DNA from: an uncultured Mobiluncus sp.
GTDB taxonomy: Bacteria > Actinomycetota > Actinomycetes > Actinomycetales > Actinomycetaceae
DNA: 28,906 nt
Assembly (NCBI RefSeq): GCF_902488535.1
Contig: NZ_CABTWO010000023.1
Coordinates: 1 to 28,906 of the forward strand
Reading direction: 5' to 3'
Made by a program: the position numbers and the translations under genes
Shown here: in pieces, positions 13,583 to 21,491 of the stretch
Layout of the letters: the number at the start of each line of letters is the position of its first letter
Position numbering within the stretch: position 1 is the stretch's first letter
Notes under the pieces: generated by a model
Told to the model about the DNA's origin: nothing
Database searches by the model: none
What the model saw: the letters and a program-made list of their open reading frames with translations, nothing else

Positions 13583-15418
13583 TCAAGCCGTCAAGCTGAC
13601 CCAGGTAATCGTCACTCGTTCTAGGCGCGCTAAGTGACGGGCGTAAGTGCGTTCAGCCGCGTTGTGAAGCAATCCTAGGGCCCTGAATTTCGGGACGTAA
13701 CGCGATAAATAGACCGAGATAGAGGTCAGAGGATCCATATCAAGTTTGGCGTTGAAATATTTCTGAACCGACCCCAGGTGATCGCCGCCCTCATCAGGAA
13801 TCAGGGTCAGCGCGGCGGTGATTCCCCACTCCTGCCACTGGCGGCGAACCTCGGTCTCGTCCTCATCCGGCTCAAGGACGTGCACGACCTCAACATTGGG
13901 GTGGTGCGCGGCCCACGCGTAACGGATGGTTTTTAGGGCGGACGCATCAAAACGAGGCACCAGCACAAGGGCGAGAGTATGTTTCACCGGGGTCTCGGCG
14001 TGTTCGAGCTGCGACATTTTGTTTTGTACCCTCCGGTAGTAGAAGTTGAGGAAATAGATAAGCAATCCCAGTCCGGCCCAGGCACCCAGCACATAGAGCT
14101 CAAAGATAGAATTGAATGCCACCGAAACCACAATCAGGATAATTAGGCTGATAATCACGCTGATGATGGCGATACGGTAGTACCGCTTGGATTGGCGACG
14201 CTGCACATACGTTACCCCGCTGTGAAACCGGGAACGCCACATACGCATCCGGGCGACCTGCCCCAAGAAGCTAGAGATAGCTACGAAAGTCACCCAGGTG
14301 AGCGCCGCCACCCCCATACGGCTGTGTACCGTCAGCGCTGCCGCGAATGTAACGACCATGAACGACAAAATCGAAACCGAACGCCCTCGGCGCACCCAAG
14401 ACACGGGAACCTGATGCACCGCCAAGTCATGCCCGCTTAAATCCATTAGCAAAGTGGAGACGCTGGAGATATAGATGTAGGCGCTAATCAAGCACCCCAC
14501 TGCAAACAGAGACATCACCGGGACGACCAGCCACCCGTTCTTGTCCAGCAAAACCCCCAACAATAAAGCCAGGTTACCCGGCCCTTGAATGACCGTATCC
14601 AGGCGGGTCCAGTGGAATCCGGCCACCGTAAAAGACAGATAGACCGTGGCGGCAAACATGGCGGCGGCGGAACCGCCCAAAATCCTGAACATGAGGCCGG
14701 ACAGGGGCTGGCGATTCTCGTTGCGGAATAGTGTTACCGCCGGGGTCACCGGAACCAGCAGCAGCGCCGCTACAGCAGCGGCTTTCCAACCGGATTGCAG
14801 ATTAGAGTCAGCGACCGCTTCCTTTGCTTTCGTGGTGGAGCTGAGCAGCTCGAACAAACCGGGCTTGGCTCCGTTGCGCAGGTAGTGCCAAAAACCGTAT
14901 GCCAGCAACAGAAAACCCACCACGAATATGACCACGGTGAGCCACGGAATCGCCCTGCGGATAGGTTCGGGGCGGAACAGCGCCAGCAACAGCAAGATGA
15001 AACCGGCAATGAGAATCCACACCCGATAGTCCTCGGGAAGCCCCGCGGAAACCACGATGAAAGTGGTGGCGGTAGAAACCAGGGCAGCTACGGCGACGAC
15101 CATCGCCAGCAGCGAGGCGGCAGCAGTGAGAGCTCCGAGGAAAGACCCCAAGTTGGCTTGCACCAGGGCAGCCGTGGAATCTAAACGATGGGTTTGCCCC
15201 AGAGAATACCCGTGGGCCAGCGTTGTTATCAGCCCGGCTATCAGGACAAACGCCACAATCCACAGGGCTACCGCCGAGAAAATCGGCCCCGAATACGCAA
15301 TCAAAGACGGAAAAACCGAAGCTGCTATGAGGGCTGGAAACCAAAATTTTGGTGCGAAGAACGCCAGCTGGGTAAAGGTCTCCAGCCAACCCTCCCTCGG
15401 AGCAAGATTCTTCAGCAC
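13583..15418 (-). CDS. APC-superfamily permease with C-terminal cytosolic domain
   Basis: This 611-aa protein has about 12 membrane segments over residues 25-460, then a soluble domain of about 130 residues (from VKHTLALVLVPRF) resembling a universal-stress-like fold, as in KUP/APC transporters with regulatory tails. It is the equivalent of M. tuberculosis Rv2690c. The gene diverges from ceoB, whose product is an RCK potassium regulator, and this pairing is conserved in actinobacteria, so potassium uptake gated by CeoB/CeoC is a fair hypothesis; amino-acid transport is the alternative. The GTG start at 15418 lies 6 nt after TAAAGT, suggesting leaderless mRNA. It heads a probable unit with the methyltransferase and the CruF-like gene. 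Confidence 0.85.
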   Translation of the reverse strand: MLKNLAPREGWLETFTQLAFFAPKFWFPALIAASVFPSLIAYSGPIFSAVALWIVAFVLIAGLITTLAHGYSLGQTHRLDSTAALVQANLGSFLGALTAAASLLAMVVAVAALVSTATTFIVVSAGLPEDYRVWILIAGFILLLLALFRPEPIRRAIPWLTVVIFVVGFLLLAYGFWHYLRNGAKPGLFELLSSTTKAKEAVADSNLQSGWKAAAVAALLLVPVTPAVTLFRNENRQPLSGLMFRILGGSAAAMFAATVYLSFTVAGFHWTRLDTVIQGPGNLALLLGVLLDKNGWLVVPVMSLFAVGCLISAYIYISSVSTLLMDLSGHDLAVHQVPVSWVRRGRSVSILSFMVVTFAAALTVHSRMGVAALTWVTFVAISSFLGQVARMRMWRSRFHSGVTYVQRRQSKRYYRIAIISVIISLIILIVVSVAFNSIFELYVLGAWAGLGLLIYFLNFYYRRVQNKMSQLEHAETPVKHTLALVLVPRFDASALKTIRYAWAAHHPNVEVVHVLEPDEDETEVRRQWQEWGITAALTLIPDEGGDHLGSVQKYFNAKLDMDPLTSISVYLSRYVPKFRALGLLHNAAERTYARHLARLERVTITWVSLTA

Positions 15419-15424
15419 GTCTCA

Positions 15425-15430
15425 ACTTTA
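15425..15430 (-). promoter_or_regulatory. -10 box of the leaderless APC permease gene
   Basis: TAAAGT (15430-15425, minus strand) is followed by exactly 6 nt and the GTG at 15418. No Shine-Dalgarno sequence is present. The divergent ceoB promoter, about 75 bp away, has the same layout, so the two may share control elements. Confidence 0.45.
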
Positions 15431-15504
15431 GCCGCTCGGATTCAAACCGGAAAGAATTTCCCTCCCTAACCCGTGAAATGTAGCCGAATTTGTGGCTTTC
15501 AGGT

Positions 15505-15510
15505 TATGTT
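15505..15510 (+). promoter_or_regulatory. -10 box of the leaderless ceoB gene
   Basis: TATGTT is followed by exactly 6 nt and the GTG at 15517. There is no ribosome binding site. The site also decides the start: the longer frame beginning with a TTG at 15490 would lie upstream of transcription. Confidence 0.5.
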
Positions 15511-15516
15511 TTAAGA

Positions 15517-16179
15517 GTGCATTTTGTGATCATGGGCTGTGGTCGCGTCGGAACCACGCTGGCGAAAGCGATTGAGGACCGGGGACATACCCTGGCGATT
15601 ATCGACAACAACACGGAATCTTTCCGTCGGCTGTACAAAAATTTCCAAGGGCAAAAGCTGACTGGTGAAGGGTATGACCGCAACACTCAGCTGCAAGCCG
15701 GGATTGAGGACGCCTATGCTTTTGCGGCGGTAGCTGATGATGACAACGCTAATATCCTGGCGGCACGCGTAGCCCGCGAGATTTATCACGTAAAGAAAGT
15801 GGTGGCACGGATTTCCGACCCGCGCCGTGCCGAGGTATATGAACGGCTGGGGATTCCCACGGTTGGCTCCGTGGACCGCACCGCCGCATTATTGCTGGCT
15901 CGGGTGTTGCCGTTACCCCCGGATGTCGTGTTTACCGAGGAAACCGGGCACTTGAGCCTGTGCCGCGCGCCCGTGGGACCCAGCTGGGTCGGTCACGAGG
16001 TTTCCGCCATAGAAGCTGAACTGGAGATTCGGGCGGCTTATGTCCTGCGTTTTTCTAAAGTGCTGATGGTTGAGGCCTCTACCGTATTACAGGAAAACGA
16101 CGAGTTGTTTTATTTTGTTGCCGAGTCTCAGCGTGAAGCAGTAGCCTCCCGTTTAGCTCGGAATTCCAAGGAGAAATGA
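15517..16179 (+). CDS. ceoB: RCK-domain potassium uptake regulator CeoB (TrkA family)
   Basis: From the GTG at 15517 this is a 220-aa protein beginning MHFVIMGCGRVG. It is one RCK unit: an N-terminal Rossmann domain with GCGRVG (7-12) and Asp30 at the end of the second strand for binding the adenosine ribose of NAD, then a TrkA_C domain at about 135-215. Such cytoplasmic subunits gate Trk/Ktr or APC-type potassium transporters. The stop overlaps the ceoC start region, so the pair is translationally coupled, and the two proteins probably form a heteromer, as proposed for the mycobacterial CeoBC pair. Confidence 0.93.
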   Translation: MHFVIMGCGRVGTTLAKAIEDRGHTLAIIDNNTESFRRLYKNFQGQKLTGEGYDRNTQLQAGIEDAYAFAAVADDDNANILAARVAREIYHVKKVVARISDPRRAEVYERLGIPTVGSVDRTAALLLARVLPLPPDVVFTEETGHLSLCRAPVGPSWVGHEVSAIEAELEIRAAYVLRFSKVLMVEASTVLQENDELFYFVAESQREAVASRLARNSKEK

Positions 16180-17018
16180 TGCTGATTGTTATTGCCGGGG
16201 CGGGCTCAATCGGCCGCTCCATCGCCAGGGAACTGCTAGCCAGGGGTCATCAGGTCACAATCGCTGACTCCAGCCCCGAGGCTATGAAAGTTTCCTCCGT
16301 GCCGGACGCGAACTGGATTCTGGGAGACTTGTCCACTCCTGAAACGATGGAACAAGCGGGCGGGGCGCAAGCCGATGTCGTCGTCGCCACTACCGGCAAT
16401 GACCAGGCTAATCTGGTGATTGCGCTGCTGGCCAAGACCCAGTTCGGGGTGCCTCGGGTGGTGGGCCGGATTAATAATCCCAAGAATGAGTGGATGTTCA
16501 ATGAGTCTTGGGGCGTGGACGTGCCGATTTCTACCCCCCGGATGATGACTGCCCTGGTCGAAGAGGCCCTCAGCGTAGGTACCTTAGTGCCGATTTTCCG
16601 GTTCTTTAACTCCCGCAACGGATTGTACTCCATAGTCCTTTCCGCTGATTCCCCGGTTTTGGGCCGGCCCGCGGGCGAACTGGAGTGGCCGTTGGGGGTT
16701 TTGCTGACCGCGGTTATTCAAGATGGGAAGGCGCTGGCTCCCCACATGGTCGCGAGTTTACACGCCTCAGATCAGTTGCTGTTCCTGTTCCCCGAGCAAA
16801 ATGAGGACACTGTAAACCAGGTCGGAAAACTTTTGACCGCCGCTCCGGCCGCGGATGCCGCTGATTCAGCGGGCGTCGTCGAGGGTGTCGGAAGCACGGT
16901 CGGGGACGTCAGCAGCGCCAGCGCCGGAGGTGTCGATGTCGGTAAGACCGGAGTCGAGGAACTTCCCGTGGGTGCGGCGCAGCAGGAGCCAGCTGAGGTA
17001 GAGCGCCAAGGCGAATAG
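16179..17018 (+). CDS. ceoC: RCK-domain potassium uptake regulator CeoC, with extended tail
   Basis: The Rossmann motif GAGSIG (7-12), Asp30 and a C-terminal TrkA_C domain mark a second RCK protein. Two ATGs are possible, 16176 and 16179; I prefer 16179 because AAGGAG (16168-16173) is then 5 nt away rather than 2. The usual family length is about 220 aa, but this protein runs to 279. The last 60 residues are Ala/Gly/Val/Glu-rich, unlike the family, and are encoded antisense to the end of the convergent DUF3159 gene. The tail may have arisen by loss of an original stop codon. Confidence 0.9.
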   Translation: MLIVIAGAGSIGRSIARELLARGHQVTIADSSPEAMKVSSVPDANWILGDLSTPETMEQAGGAQADVVVATTGNDQANLVIALLAKTQFGVPRVVGRINNPKNEWMFNESWGVDVPISTPRMMTALVEEALSVGTLVPIFRFFNSRNGLYSIVLSADSPVLGRPAGELEWPLGVLLTAVIQDGKALAPHMVASLHASDQLLFLFPEQNEDTVNQVGKLLTAAPAADAADSAGVVEGVGSTVGDVSSASAGGVDVGKTGVEELPVGAAQQEPAEVERQGE

Positions 17019-17648
17019 TGGCAAGCCCAACAAAATTTGGAAGGTTCCCAGCCAGGGTACGTTTCCTCCCAGGTAGAGAGGCGTTTTCACAGCTAAACGA
17101 AGCAGGAAAACCCCCAGCCAGATGATGGTTACAGCGTAGTAAGCTTTTCTATCCGCTTTCAGCCTCGGATCTGTCCGCCAGCTCAGACCTTGGGTGCGAA
17201 ACCACCCGACCAACAGACCGATAACGGGGAAACGCGCCAAAATCGACACCAGAATCACGCTGGCATATACCGCATTAATAATCAGGCTCATCAAGAAGTA
17301 ATTCTCGCCTTTGCCGCTGAACATGGCCCACAGCACACCGATGATGACGACCCAGAACCCCGCAAACGCCTGCATAATCGAGGAATGCCCAATGAGCCGC
17401 GCGATAATCAGACCCAAGGCAAACCCGAGAGATACCGCCCCGGCCCTTATGACGTCCCAGCCAGCCACGAACGCCACCACGAAAACCAGCGTCGGCCCGA
17501 TGGACTCGACCATGCCACGCCACCCTCCTACTGCTTGGCGCAGGGAGAATTCTTCGGCATCCAGTCTGCCTCCCATGTTTCGACCCAGGGCATCTTTAAA
17601 ATCGTTGAGCCCTGCCGTAACCGCTTCCTGGTCTTTCTCCTCGCTCAT
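16866..17648 (-). CDS. DUF3159 family membrane protein
   Basis: This 260-aa protein has about six or seven membrane segments and the DUF3159 signature around the first span (GGWRGMVESIGPTLVFVVAF). A charged N-terminus precedes the spans. The tail after the last span (RRTHGKFLDSGLTDID onward) is soluble and poorly conserved. The function is unknown; in actinobacteria the gene sits between ceoC and an OB-fold gene, as here (Rv2693c in M. tuberculosis). Its ATG overlaps the stop of the OB-fold gene (ATGA), so translation is coupled. The last 153 bp lie antisense to ceoC. Confidence 0.88.
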   Translation of the reverse strand: MSEEKDQEAVTAGLNDFKDALGRNMGGRLDAEEFSLRQAVGGWRGMVESIGPTLVFVVAFVAGWDVIRAGAVSLGFALGLIIARLIGHSSIMQAFAGFWVVIIGVLWAMFSGKGENYFLMSLIINAVYASVILVSILARFPVIGLLVGWFRTQGLSWRTDPRLKADRKAYYAVTIIWLGVFLLRLAVKTPLYLGGNVPWLGTFQILLGLPLFALALYLSWLLLRRTHGKFLDSGLTDIDTSGAGAADVPDRASDTLDDAR

Positions 17649-17896
17649 TTGGCCCCCAAGAGGTGATAATCAGGGTTAATGAGTTCCACCCCGTCCTCGC
17701 CCTGCAACGGGATTCCGCACACTTGCAGGCGGCGTCCCAAGGTCACTCCGGGAACTTCCGTCCTCCCCAGCCAGCGCACGTTGATGAATCCCCCGGCAGT
17801 TTCCAGACAAATCCGGAAAGACGGTACGTCCGTGGGAGACAGGAAAGACGTGGAAAGCACGGTGCCGACCCGGGTAATCTGTTGACGTGGCGACAT
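17645..17896 (-). CDS. Small OB-fold nucleic-acid-binding-like protein
   Basis: This 83-aa protein is all-beta by composition: repeated short strands (RVGTVLSTSFL, SFRICLETAGGFINVRWLGR, GRRLQVCGIPLQ) fit an OB fold. It corresponds in position to M. tuberculosis Rv2694c between DUF3710 and DUF3159. A nucleic-acid-binding role is inferred from the fold only. No strong ribosome binding site precedes the ATG at 17896; the gene lies 25 bp after DUF3710, and its stop overlaps the DUF3159 start. Confidence 0.8.
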   Translation of the reverse strand: MSPRQQITRVGTVLSTSFLSPTDVPSFRICLETAGGFINVRWLGRTEVPGVTLGRRLQVCGIPLQGEDGVELINPDYHLLGAK

Positions 17897-17921
17897 GGTG
17901 AACTCACTCTGCCTGCACCGG

Positions 17922-18701
17922 CTAGGCCTGCTGCTCGCGCAGAGCCGCCAGCTGACGTGCTAAGTCGTCAGGCAAAACCACGGGAATGACCGTACGCGGA
18001 CTCATCGGTCGGGAACCACGCACCACCACGACCTGACGGACGGCCTGTTCCAAGGCTTGCAAATCAGGATCCCCGGCTTGCACCATGCCGTTAAAGACCA
18101 GGCGCACAAACCAGTTCGGGCCGTCCACTCCGCAATAACGAACCTGCACGCGCCCCCGGTTACCCTGGGCGTCTTGTGCCGCTAACTGTACGAACAGTTC
18201 CGTACCGAAGCTGCCCTCGCGTTCGTCGCAAGTGTTGCCCGCAGCGGTAGTTTCTCCGCGTACCTGCGCGCGCAGCTCAGGCCACAAGCTTTTCGACTTT
18301 GGTGCGGCTACCGCCAGCAGTTCTACAGCCGCCTTGCCAATCTGCATGGTCAGAGACCCAAAAGTTTTTTCGTCCAGCGGAGATTCTGGATGAACCGCCA
18401 GCCCGGGAATCTGCGGCAGCAAAAACACTCCAAAGTTTACATACTGATTGGTGTCCTGGTCAGAGAGTTGTTTGACGTCCAGTGGGCCTGCTGGTTGGTC
18501 TTTCGTCCCCGGGCCGTAAGGCAAGGCTGGGGCCGGAACGAGCTTCTGCACCAGCACACTAGCAGGCTCCTGCACCGGCTCACTAGCAGGCTTCTCCATT
18601 AATTCACTGTTAGGGGACGGGTTCTCCAGCTCACCAGAGGAATTGTCCTCGACCTCTTGAGAAACTTTAACCGTTTTGCGTTTCTTTGAGAAAAGTCCCA
18701 T
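17922..18701 (-). CDS. DUF3710 family protein
   Basis: I start this protein at the ATG at 18701, whose A is shared with the TGA of DUF4193 (TGATG), giving 259 aa beginning MGLFSKKRK, the usual DUF3710 N-terminus; the longer frame to 18794 lies inside DUF4193. A low-complexity linker with an 8-residue repeat (PASEPVQE, PASVLVQK) precedes the conserved domain, which begins near GPLDVKQLSD and ends with GSRPMSPRTVIPVVLPDDL. The function is unknown. In most relatives dut lies just upstream; here DUF4193 takes that place directly. Confidence 0.88.
   Translation of the reverse strand: MGLFSKKRKTVKVSQEVEDNSSGELENPSPNSELMEKPASEPVQEPASVLVQKLVPAPALPYGPGTKDQPAGPLDVKQLSDQDTNQYVNFGVFLLPQIPGLAVHPESPLDEKTFGSLTMQIGKAAVELLAVAAPKSKSLWPELRAQVRGETTAAGNTCDEREGSFGTELFVQLAAQDAQGNRGRVQVRYCGVDGPNWFVRLVFNGMVQAGDPDLQALEQAVRQVVVVRGSRPMSPRTVIPVVLPDDLARQLAALREQQA
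18557..18592 (-). repeat. 24-bp tandem repeat inside the DUF3710 linker
   Basis: CACTAGCAGGCT occurs at 18557-18568 and 18581-18592, a 24-bp period that encodes the 8-residue PAS..VQ repeat. In-frame units like this can expand or contract by slippage, so linker length may vary between strains. Confidence 0.5.
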
Positions 18702-19006
18702 CAGGCAACACCCGCACAATCCATGCAGACCGGCTGGCCGTCTTCTATCCCTGCCAGCTGGGACGCATGATGCACAATAAAGCATTGCGAACACACAAAT
18801 TCGTCGTCTTGCTTAGGGACTACCCGAACTGAGAGTTCTTCATTGGAAAGGTCCGCACCAGGCAACTCGAAGGAATCCGCAGCTTCATTTTCGTCCTCAT
18901 CAACGGAAGCATCTTCGGAATTTTTTCGCTGAGTCTTTAATTCCTCGATAGATTCCTCAGGGTTTTCCTCGTCTCGCTTGCGCGGGGCATCGTAATCGGT
19001 AGCCAT
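18701..19006 (-). CDS. DUF4193 family zinc-ribbon-like protein
   Basis: This 101-aa protein starts MATDYDAPRKRD and contains ESIEELK, a very acidic middle, the family core ADLSNEELSVRVVPKQDDEF and a C-terminal four-cysteine ribbon: CSQC (72, 75) and CMDC (94, 97), probably binding zinc. It is conserved throughout Actinobacteria (Rv2699c in M. tuberculosis), and its role is unknown. GGGAG lies about 5 nt before the ATG. It heads the unit DUF4193-DUF3710-OB-DUF3159 and diverges from sepH. Confidence 0.92.
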   Translation of the reverse strand: MATDYDAPRKRDEENPEESIEELKTQRKNSEDASVDEDENEAADSFELPGADLSNEELSVRVVPKQDDEFVCSQCFIVHHASQLAGIEDGQPVCMDCAGVA

Positions 19007-19013
19007 TGCACTC

Positions 19014-19062
19014 CCTTAAAGTAATAGTTCCGGTGCGTCGCGATATTAGCACTACTTTAAGG
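19014..19062. promoter_or_regulatory. Extended -10 promoter of DUF4193 inside a 10-bp inverted repeat
   Basis: TGCTAATAT (19051-19043, minus strand) is an extended -10 element for the DUF4193 unit. It is bracketed by perfect 10-bp arms, CCTTAAAGTA (19014-19023) and TACTTTAAGG (19053-19062). The left arm overlaps the 5' leader, ending 7 bp from the ATG. The arms could be two half-sites for a regulator, or a stem in RNA started further upstream. Confidence 0.45.
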
Positions 19063-19145
19063 AAATTGCGACCTCTCGGCAACGTTACGGCGGGTTGACG
19101 TGAAAACTGCCTACGATTTTGGCAATGTGTAGTTTAGGAGGAAAT

Positions 19146-20231
19146 ATGCGCAGTCTTTCTTTGCTTGGAATTCATACTGACAGTGAGCACCTCGTCTTGG
19201 TTGACACAGACGGTGAGCGCTTCCTTTTACCCCTTGACGAAGAGCTGCGCTCCATAGTGCGCCAGCAGCGCCGAAAAGTCGTAGCAGCCCTGTCTGCCTC
19301 TGACGCTCAGGACTTGCGTCCAAAAGACATTCAAACTTTGATTCGCGGCGGTGCCTCTGCCCAAGAGGTCGCCACCAGTGCCGGTCTGGACTTGGCACAG
19401 GTCAAGCGCTATGAAGCCCCAGTTTTAGCGGAACGTATCTATGCCGCCCGTCAGGCTCGGGAAACTCGTGTTTCCCCGGAAAAGGACGCGCCGGCCTTGG
19501 GCGAACTGGTGATTGATCGTCTGGCCACCCGCGGAGTTAGCCCCGCCTCTCTGAGCTGGGACGCGACCCGGCAGCCCGGCGAGAACTGGTTGGTCCACCT
19601 GGAGTTTGTGCAAGATGCCAAAGCGCTGGAGGCGAACTGGGATTTTGACCACGAAAACCGCACGTTGACGGCATTGGACGAACAAGCGCGCTGGCTGACC
19701 GAGACCGCCACCCCCGCCGGTTCCGACGCACTGTTGAACCGGGGACATTTCCGTTTTGATTTCGGCCCAGAGGCTGAGACCTCCCCCACCACTACCACAA
19801 AATCTGTCCCGGCACAGTCGCCGGAAACCAGCGCCACCGAAGCCTTGCTAGATGAGTTGAACGCTGCTAGGGGAACCCGGCTTTCCGTGGTGACCGGGGA
19901 TGAAGAGGACGACGTTTCCGCGATGGAAGCCGCTATCGCCTCCGGGTTTGCTCCCGACGCTGAGACCGCACCGCCAGCTGCACCCGCCCCGGATGCCGCT
20001 TCAGACCAGCCAGACGCGGATGTTTTGCCCCTCGACACCGCGAAACGCCAGTCCTCCAAAACTGCTCAGTCACCCGCACAGGCTACAGAGAACGGCGTGT
20101 TGCCGGGGATGGAGGATTTGCAGCCAAATCCGGCTCAGCCTCCCGCCGATAGTGCCAAACACACCACGCGCCGGGGTCGTGCCGCCATGCCCTCTTGGGA
20201 CGAGATTCTATTCGGCTCTAAGGCCGACTGA
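19146..20231 (+). CDS. sepH: Cell division regulator SepH (DUF3071 family)
   Basis: SepH binds and promotes assembly of the division tubulin FtsZ in actinobacteria. The ATG at 19146 is chosen because AGGAGG lies 4 nt upstream; this gives 361 aa starting MRSLSLLGIHTD. The N-terminal domain has the family segments LVLVDTDGERFLLPLD and LRPKDIQTLIRGGASAQEVA, a helix-turn-helix-like region (about 55-85), then WLVHLEFVQDAKALEANWDFD. A long disordered Ala/Pro/Thr/Asp-rich linker (about 215-340) leads to the conserved C-terminal peptide MPSWDEILFG. It ends 7 bp from the stop of the convergent phosphatase-like gene. Confidence 0.93.
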   Translation: MRSLSLLGIHTDSEHLVLVDTDGERFLLPLDEELRSIVRQQRRKVVAALSASDAQDLRPKDIQTLIRGGASAQEVATSAGLDLAQVKRYEAPVLAERIYAARQARETRVSPEKDAPALGELVIDRLATRGVSPASLSWDATRQPGENWLVHLEFVQDAKALEANWDFDHENRTLTALDEQARWLTETATPAGSDALLNRGHFRFDFGPEAETSPTTTTKSVPAQSPETSATEALLDELNAARGTRLSVVTGDEEDDVSAMEAAIASGFAPDAETAPPAAPAPDAASDQPDADVLPLDTAKRQSSKTAQSPAQATENGVLPGMEDLQPNPAQPPADSAKHTTRRGRAAMPSWDEILFGSKAD

Positions 20232-20238
20232 GACATTC

Positions 20239-21426
20239 TCAGCTGCAATAACGCAGCATCGGGACACGCATTTCCTGTTCGCTCAAGCCTCCGTGCAAGC
20301 CCTTCATCTGGAACACCTGTTCTTTGAAAAAGCGTGAATCCAAGATTTGGCCTGTCCCCGCGGCGAACACCACCACATCGCCCAACAGTTCCGGCCGGCG
20401 CACCGGGGTGCCGTTATAGGAGGCAAATAACGCCTCAGTTTCGTTGCGATTCAACACTTTGGCTTCGGGCAGCAGCGTCTGCAGACTAACTTGTAGCGCC
20501 GCGGCGGATCCCGGTTTGGCATGGACGTGCAGGGCTCGCCCCTCTCCGCTGGTGTCGGCGATGAAATCTGCCGCCGCAGTCTTCGCCAAATCCACGGTAA
20601 CCTCTGGGGACGTGTTCAACATGCCGTGGTCCGCGGTGATGACGACCCTCACACCAGGTGCCAAGCTATCCAGCATGATTCCAACCGCGCGATCTGCTTT
20701 TTCCAGGTTTTTTACCCACTTCTCAGACCCCACTCCGTAGCCGTGTCCGGCATGATCGACTTCTGCCATATAGAAATACGTCAGTCCACCCTGTTTCGAC
20801 ACATTTGCGGCGTCACGGGCTCGCGAATCCAAATTTTCCGAAGCCACATACGCGGCGCCCCGCAGAGCAGCTCGCGTCAGTCCACCGCCGATAAATTTTT
20901 TCGGTCCCAACGCAAAAGCCGGAATTTTTGCCGCGCTGAGACGTTCAAACCAAGTCGGTTCGGCTTGGAATTCCTCTACTCCTCCCGGATACTCCTCGAA
21001 AGTAATCAAGTTGAATTTCGCCTGCGCCACCGGGTCTATCAACTGGTAGGACAACATATTGTGCCGTCCGGGGGCCATGCCGGTCAGGGTGGAAGTGATG
21101 GCGGCCGCGGTAGTGGAGGGGCATACACTGCGGCCGGTCAAGGGCTGCTCTGAGGCTGCGGCGGTCTTCACCAGGGCACGTAAGTTCGGCGCGTGTCCCA
21201 GATATTCGTTCAGGTTCCACCACCCCAGTCCGTCAATCAACACGAGGACGATTGGGGCGCCGGCTGAGCTGCCCGCCGCATTCGGAGAGGAGGGCCGCCC
21301 CTGAGGTAAACGGGGCCATCCGGCTGCCTCGAACTCGCTTACCAGCAGAGCATCGAGGCGCAAATCAGAATCGTCCGCGGCCATGATTTCAGTGTGAAAT
21401 TCTGTCTCACTCACCCTTCCATTCAA
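20239..21426 (-). CDS. Alkaline phosphatase superfamily / nucleotide pyrophosphatase-like protein
   Basis: This protein of up to 395 aa has the metal-dependent phosphodiesterase fold: LVLIDGLGWW with Asp65, the nucleophile region CPSTTAAAITS (Thr105 or Thr106), VDHAGHGYG (Asp224, His225, His228) and ITADHGM (Asp266, His267), all expected metal ligands. The substrate is unknown; relatives cleave nucleotide or phosphonate diesters. No signal peptide is seen. The start is uncertain: TTG at 21426, a GTG four codons later, or the ATG at codon 15 are all possible, and none has a good ribosome binding site. The gene diverges from parC and converges on sepH, a neighbourhood shared with streptomycetes as I recall it. 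Confidence 0.85.
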   Translation of the reverse strand: MNGRVSETEFHTEIMAADDSDLRLDALLVSEFEAAGWPRLPQGRPSSPNAAGSSAGAPIVLVLIDGLGWWNLNEYLGHAPNLRALVKTAAASEQPLTGRSVCPSTTAAAITSTLTGMAPGRHNMLSYQLIDPVAQAKFNLITFEEYPGGVEEFQAEPTWFERLSAAKIPAFALGPKKFIGGGLTRAALRGAAYVASENLDSRARDAANVSKQGGLTYFYMAEVDHAGHGYGVGSEKWVKNLEKADRAVGIMLDSLAPGVRVVITADHGMLNTSPEVTVDLAKTAAADFIADTSGEGRALHVHAKPGSAAALQVSLQTLLPEAKVLNRNETEALFASYNGTPVRRPELLGDVVVFAAGTGQILDSRFFKEQVFQMKGLHGGLSEQEMRVPMLRYCS

Positions 21427-21491
21427 TCATTTCCGGCCTCACCGGTGTGGCAAGCGGCGTAAGAGCGGGAAAAATCGTAAGAATTGATGTC

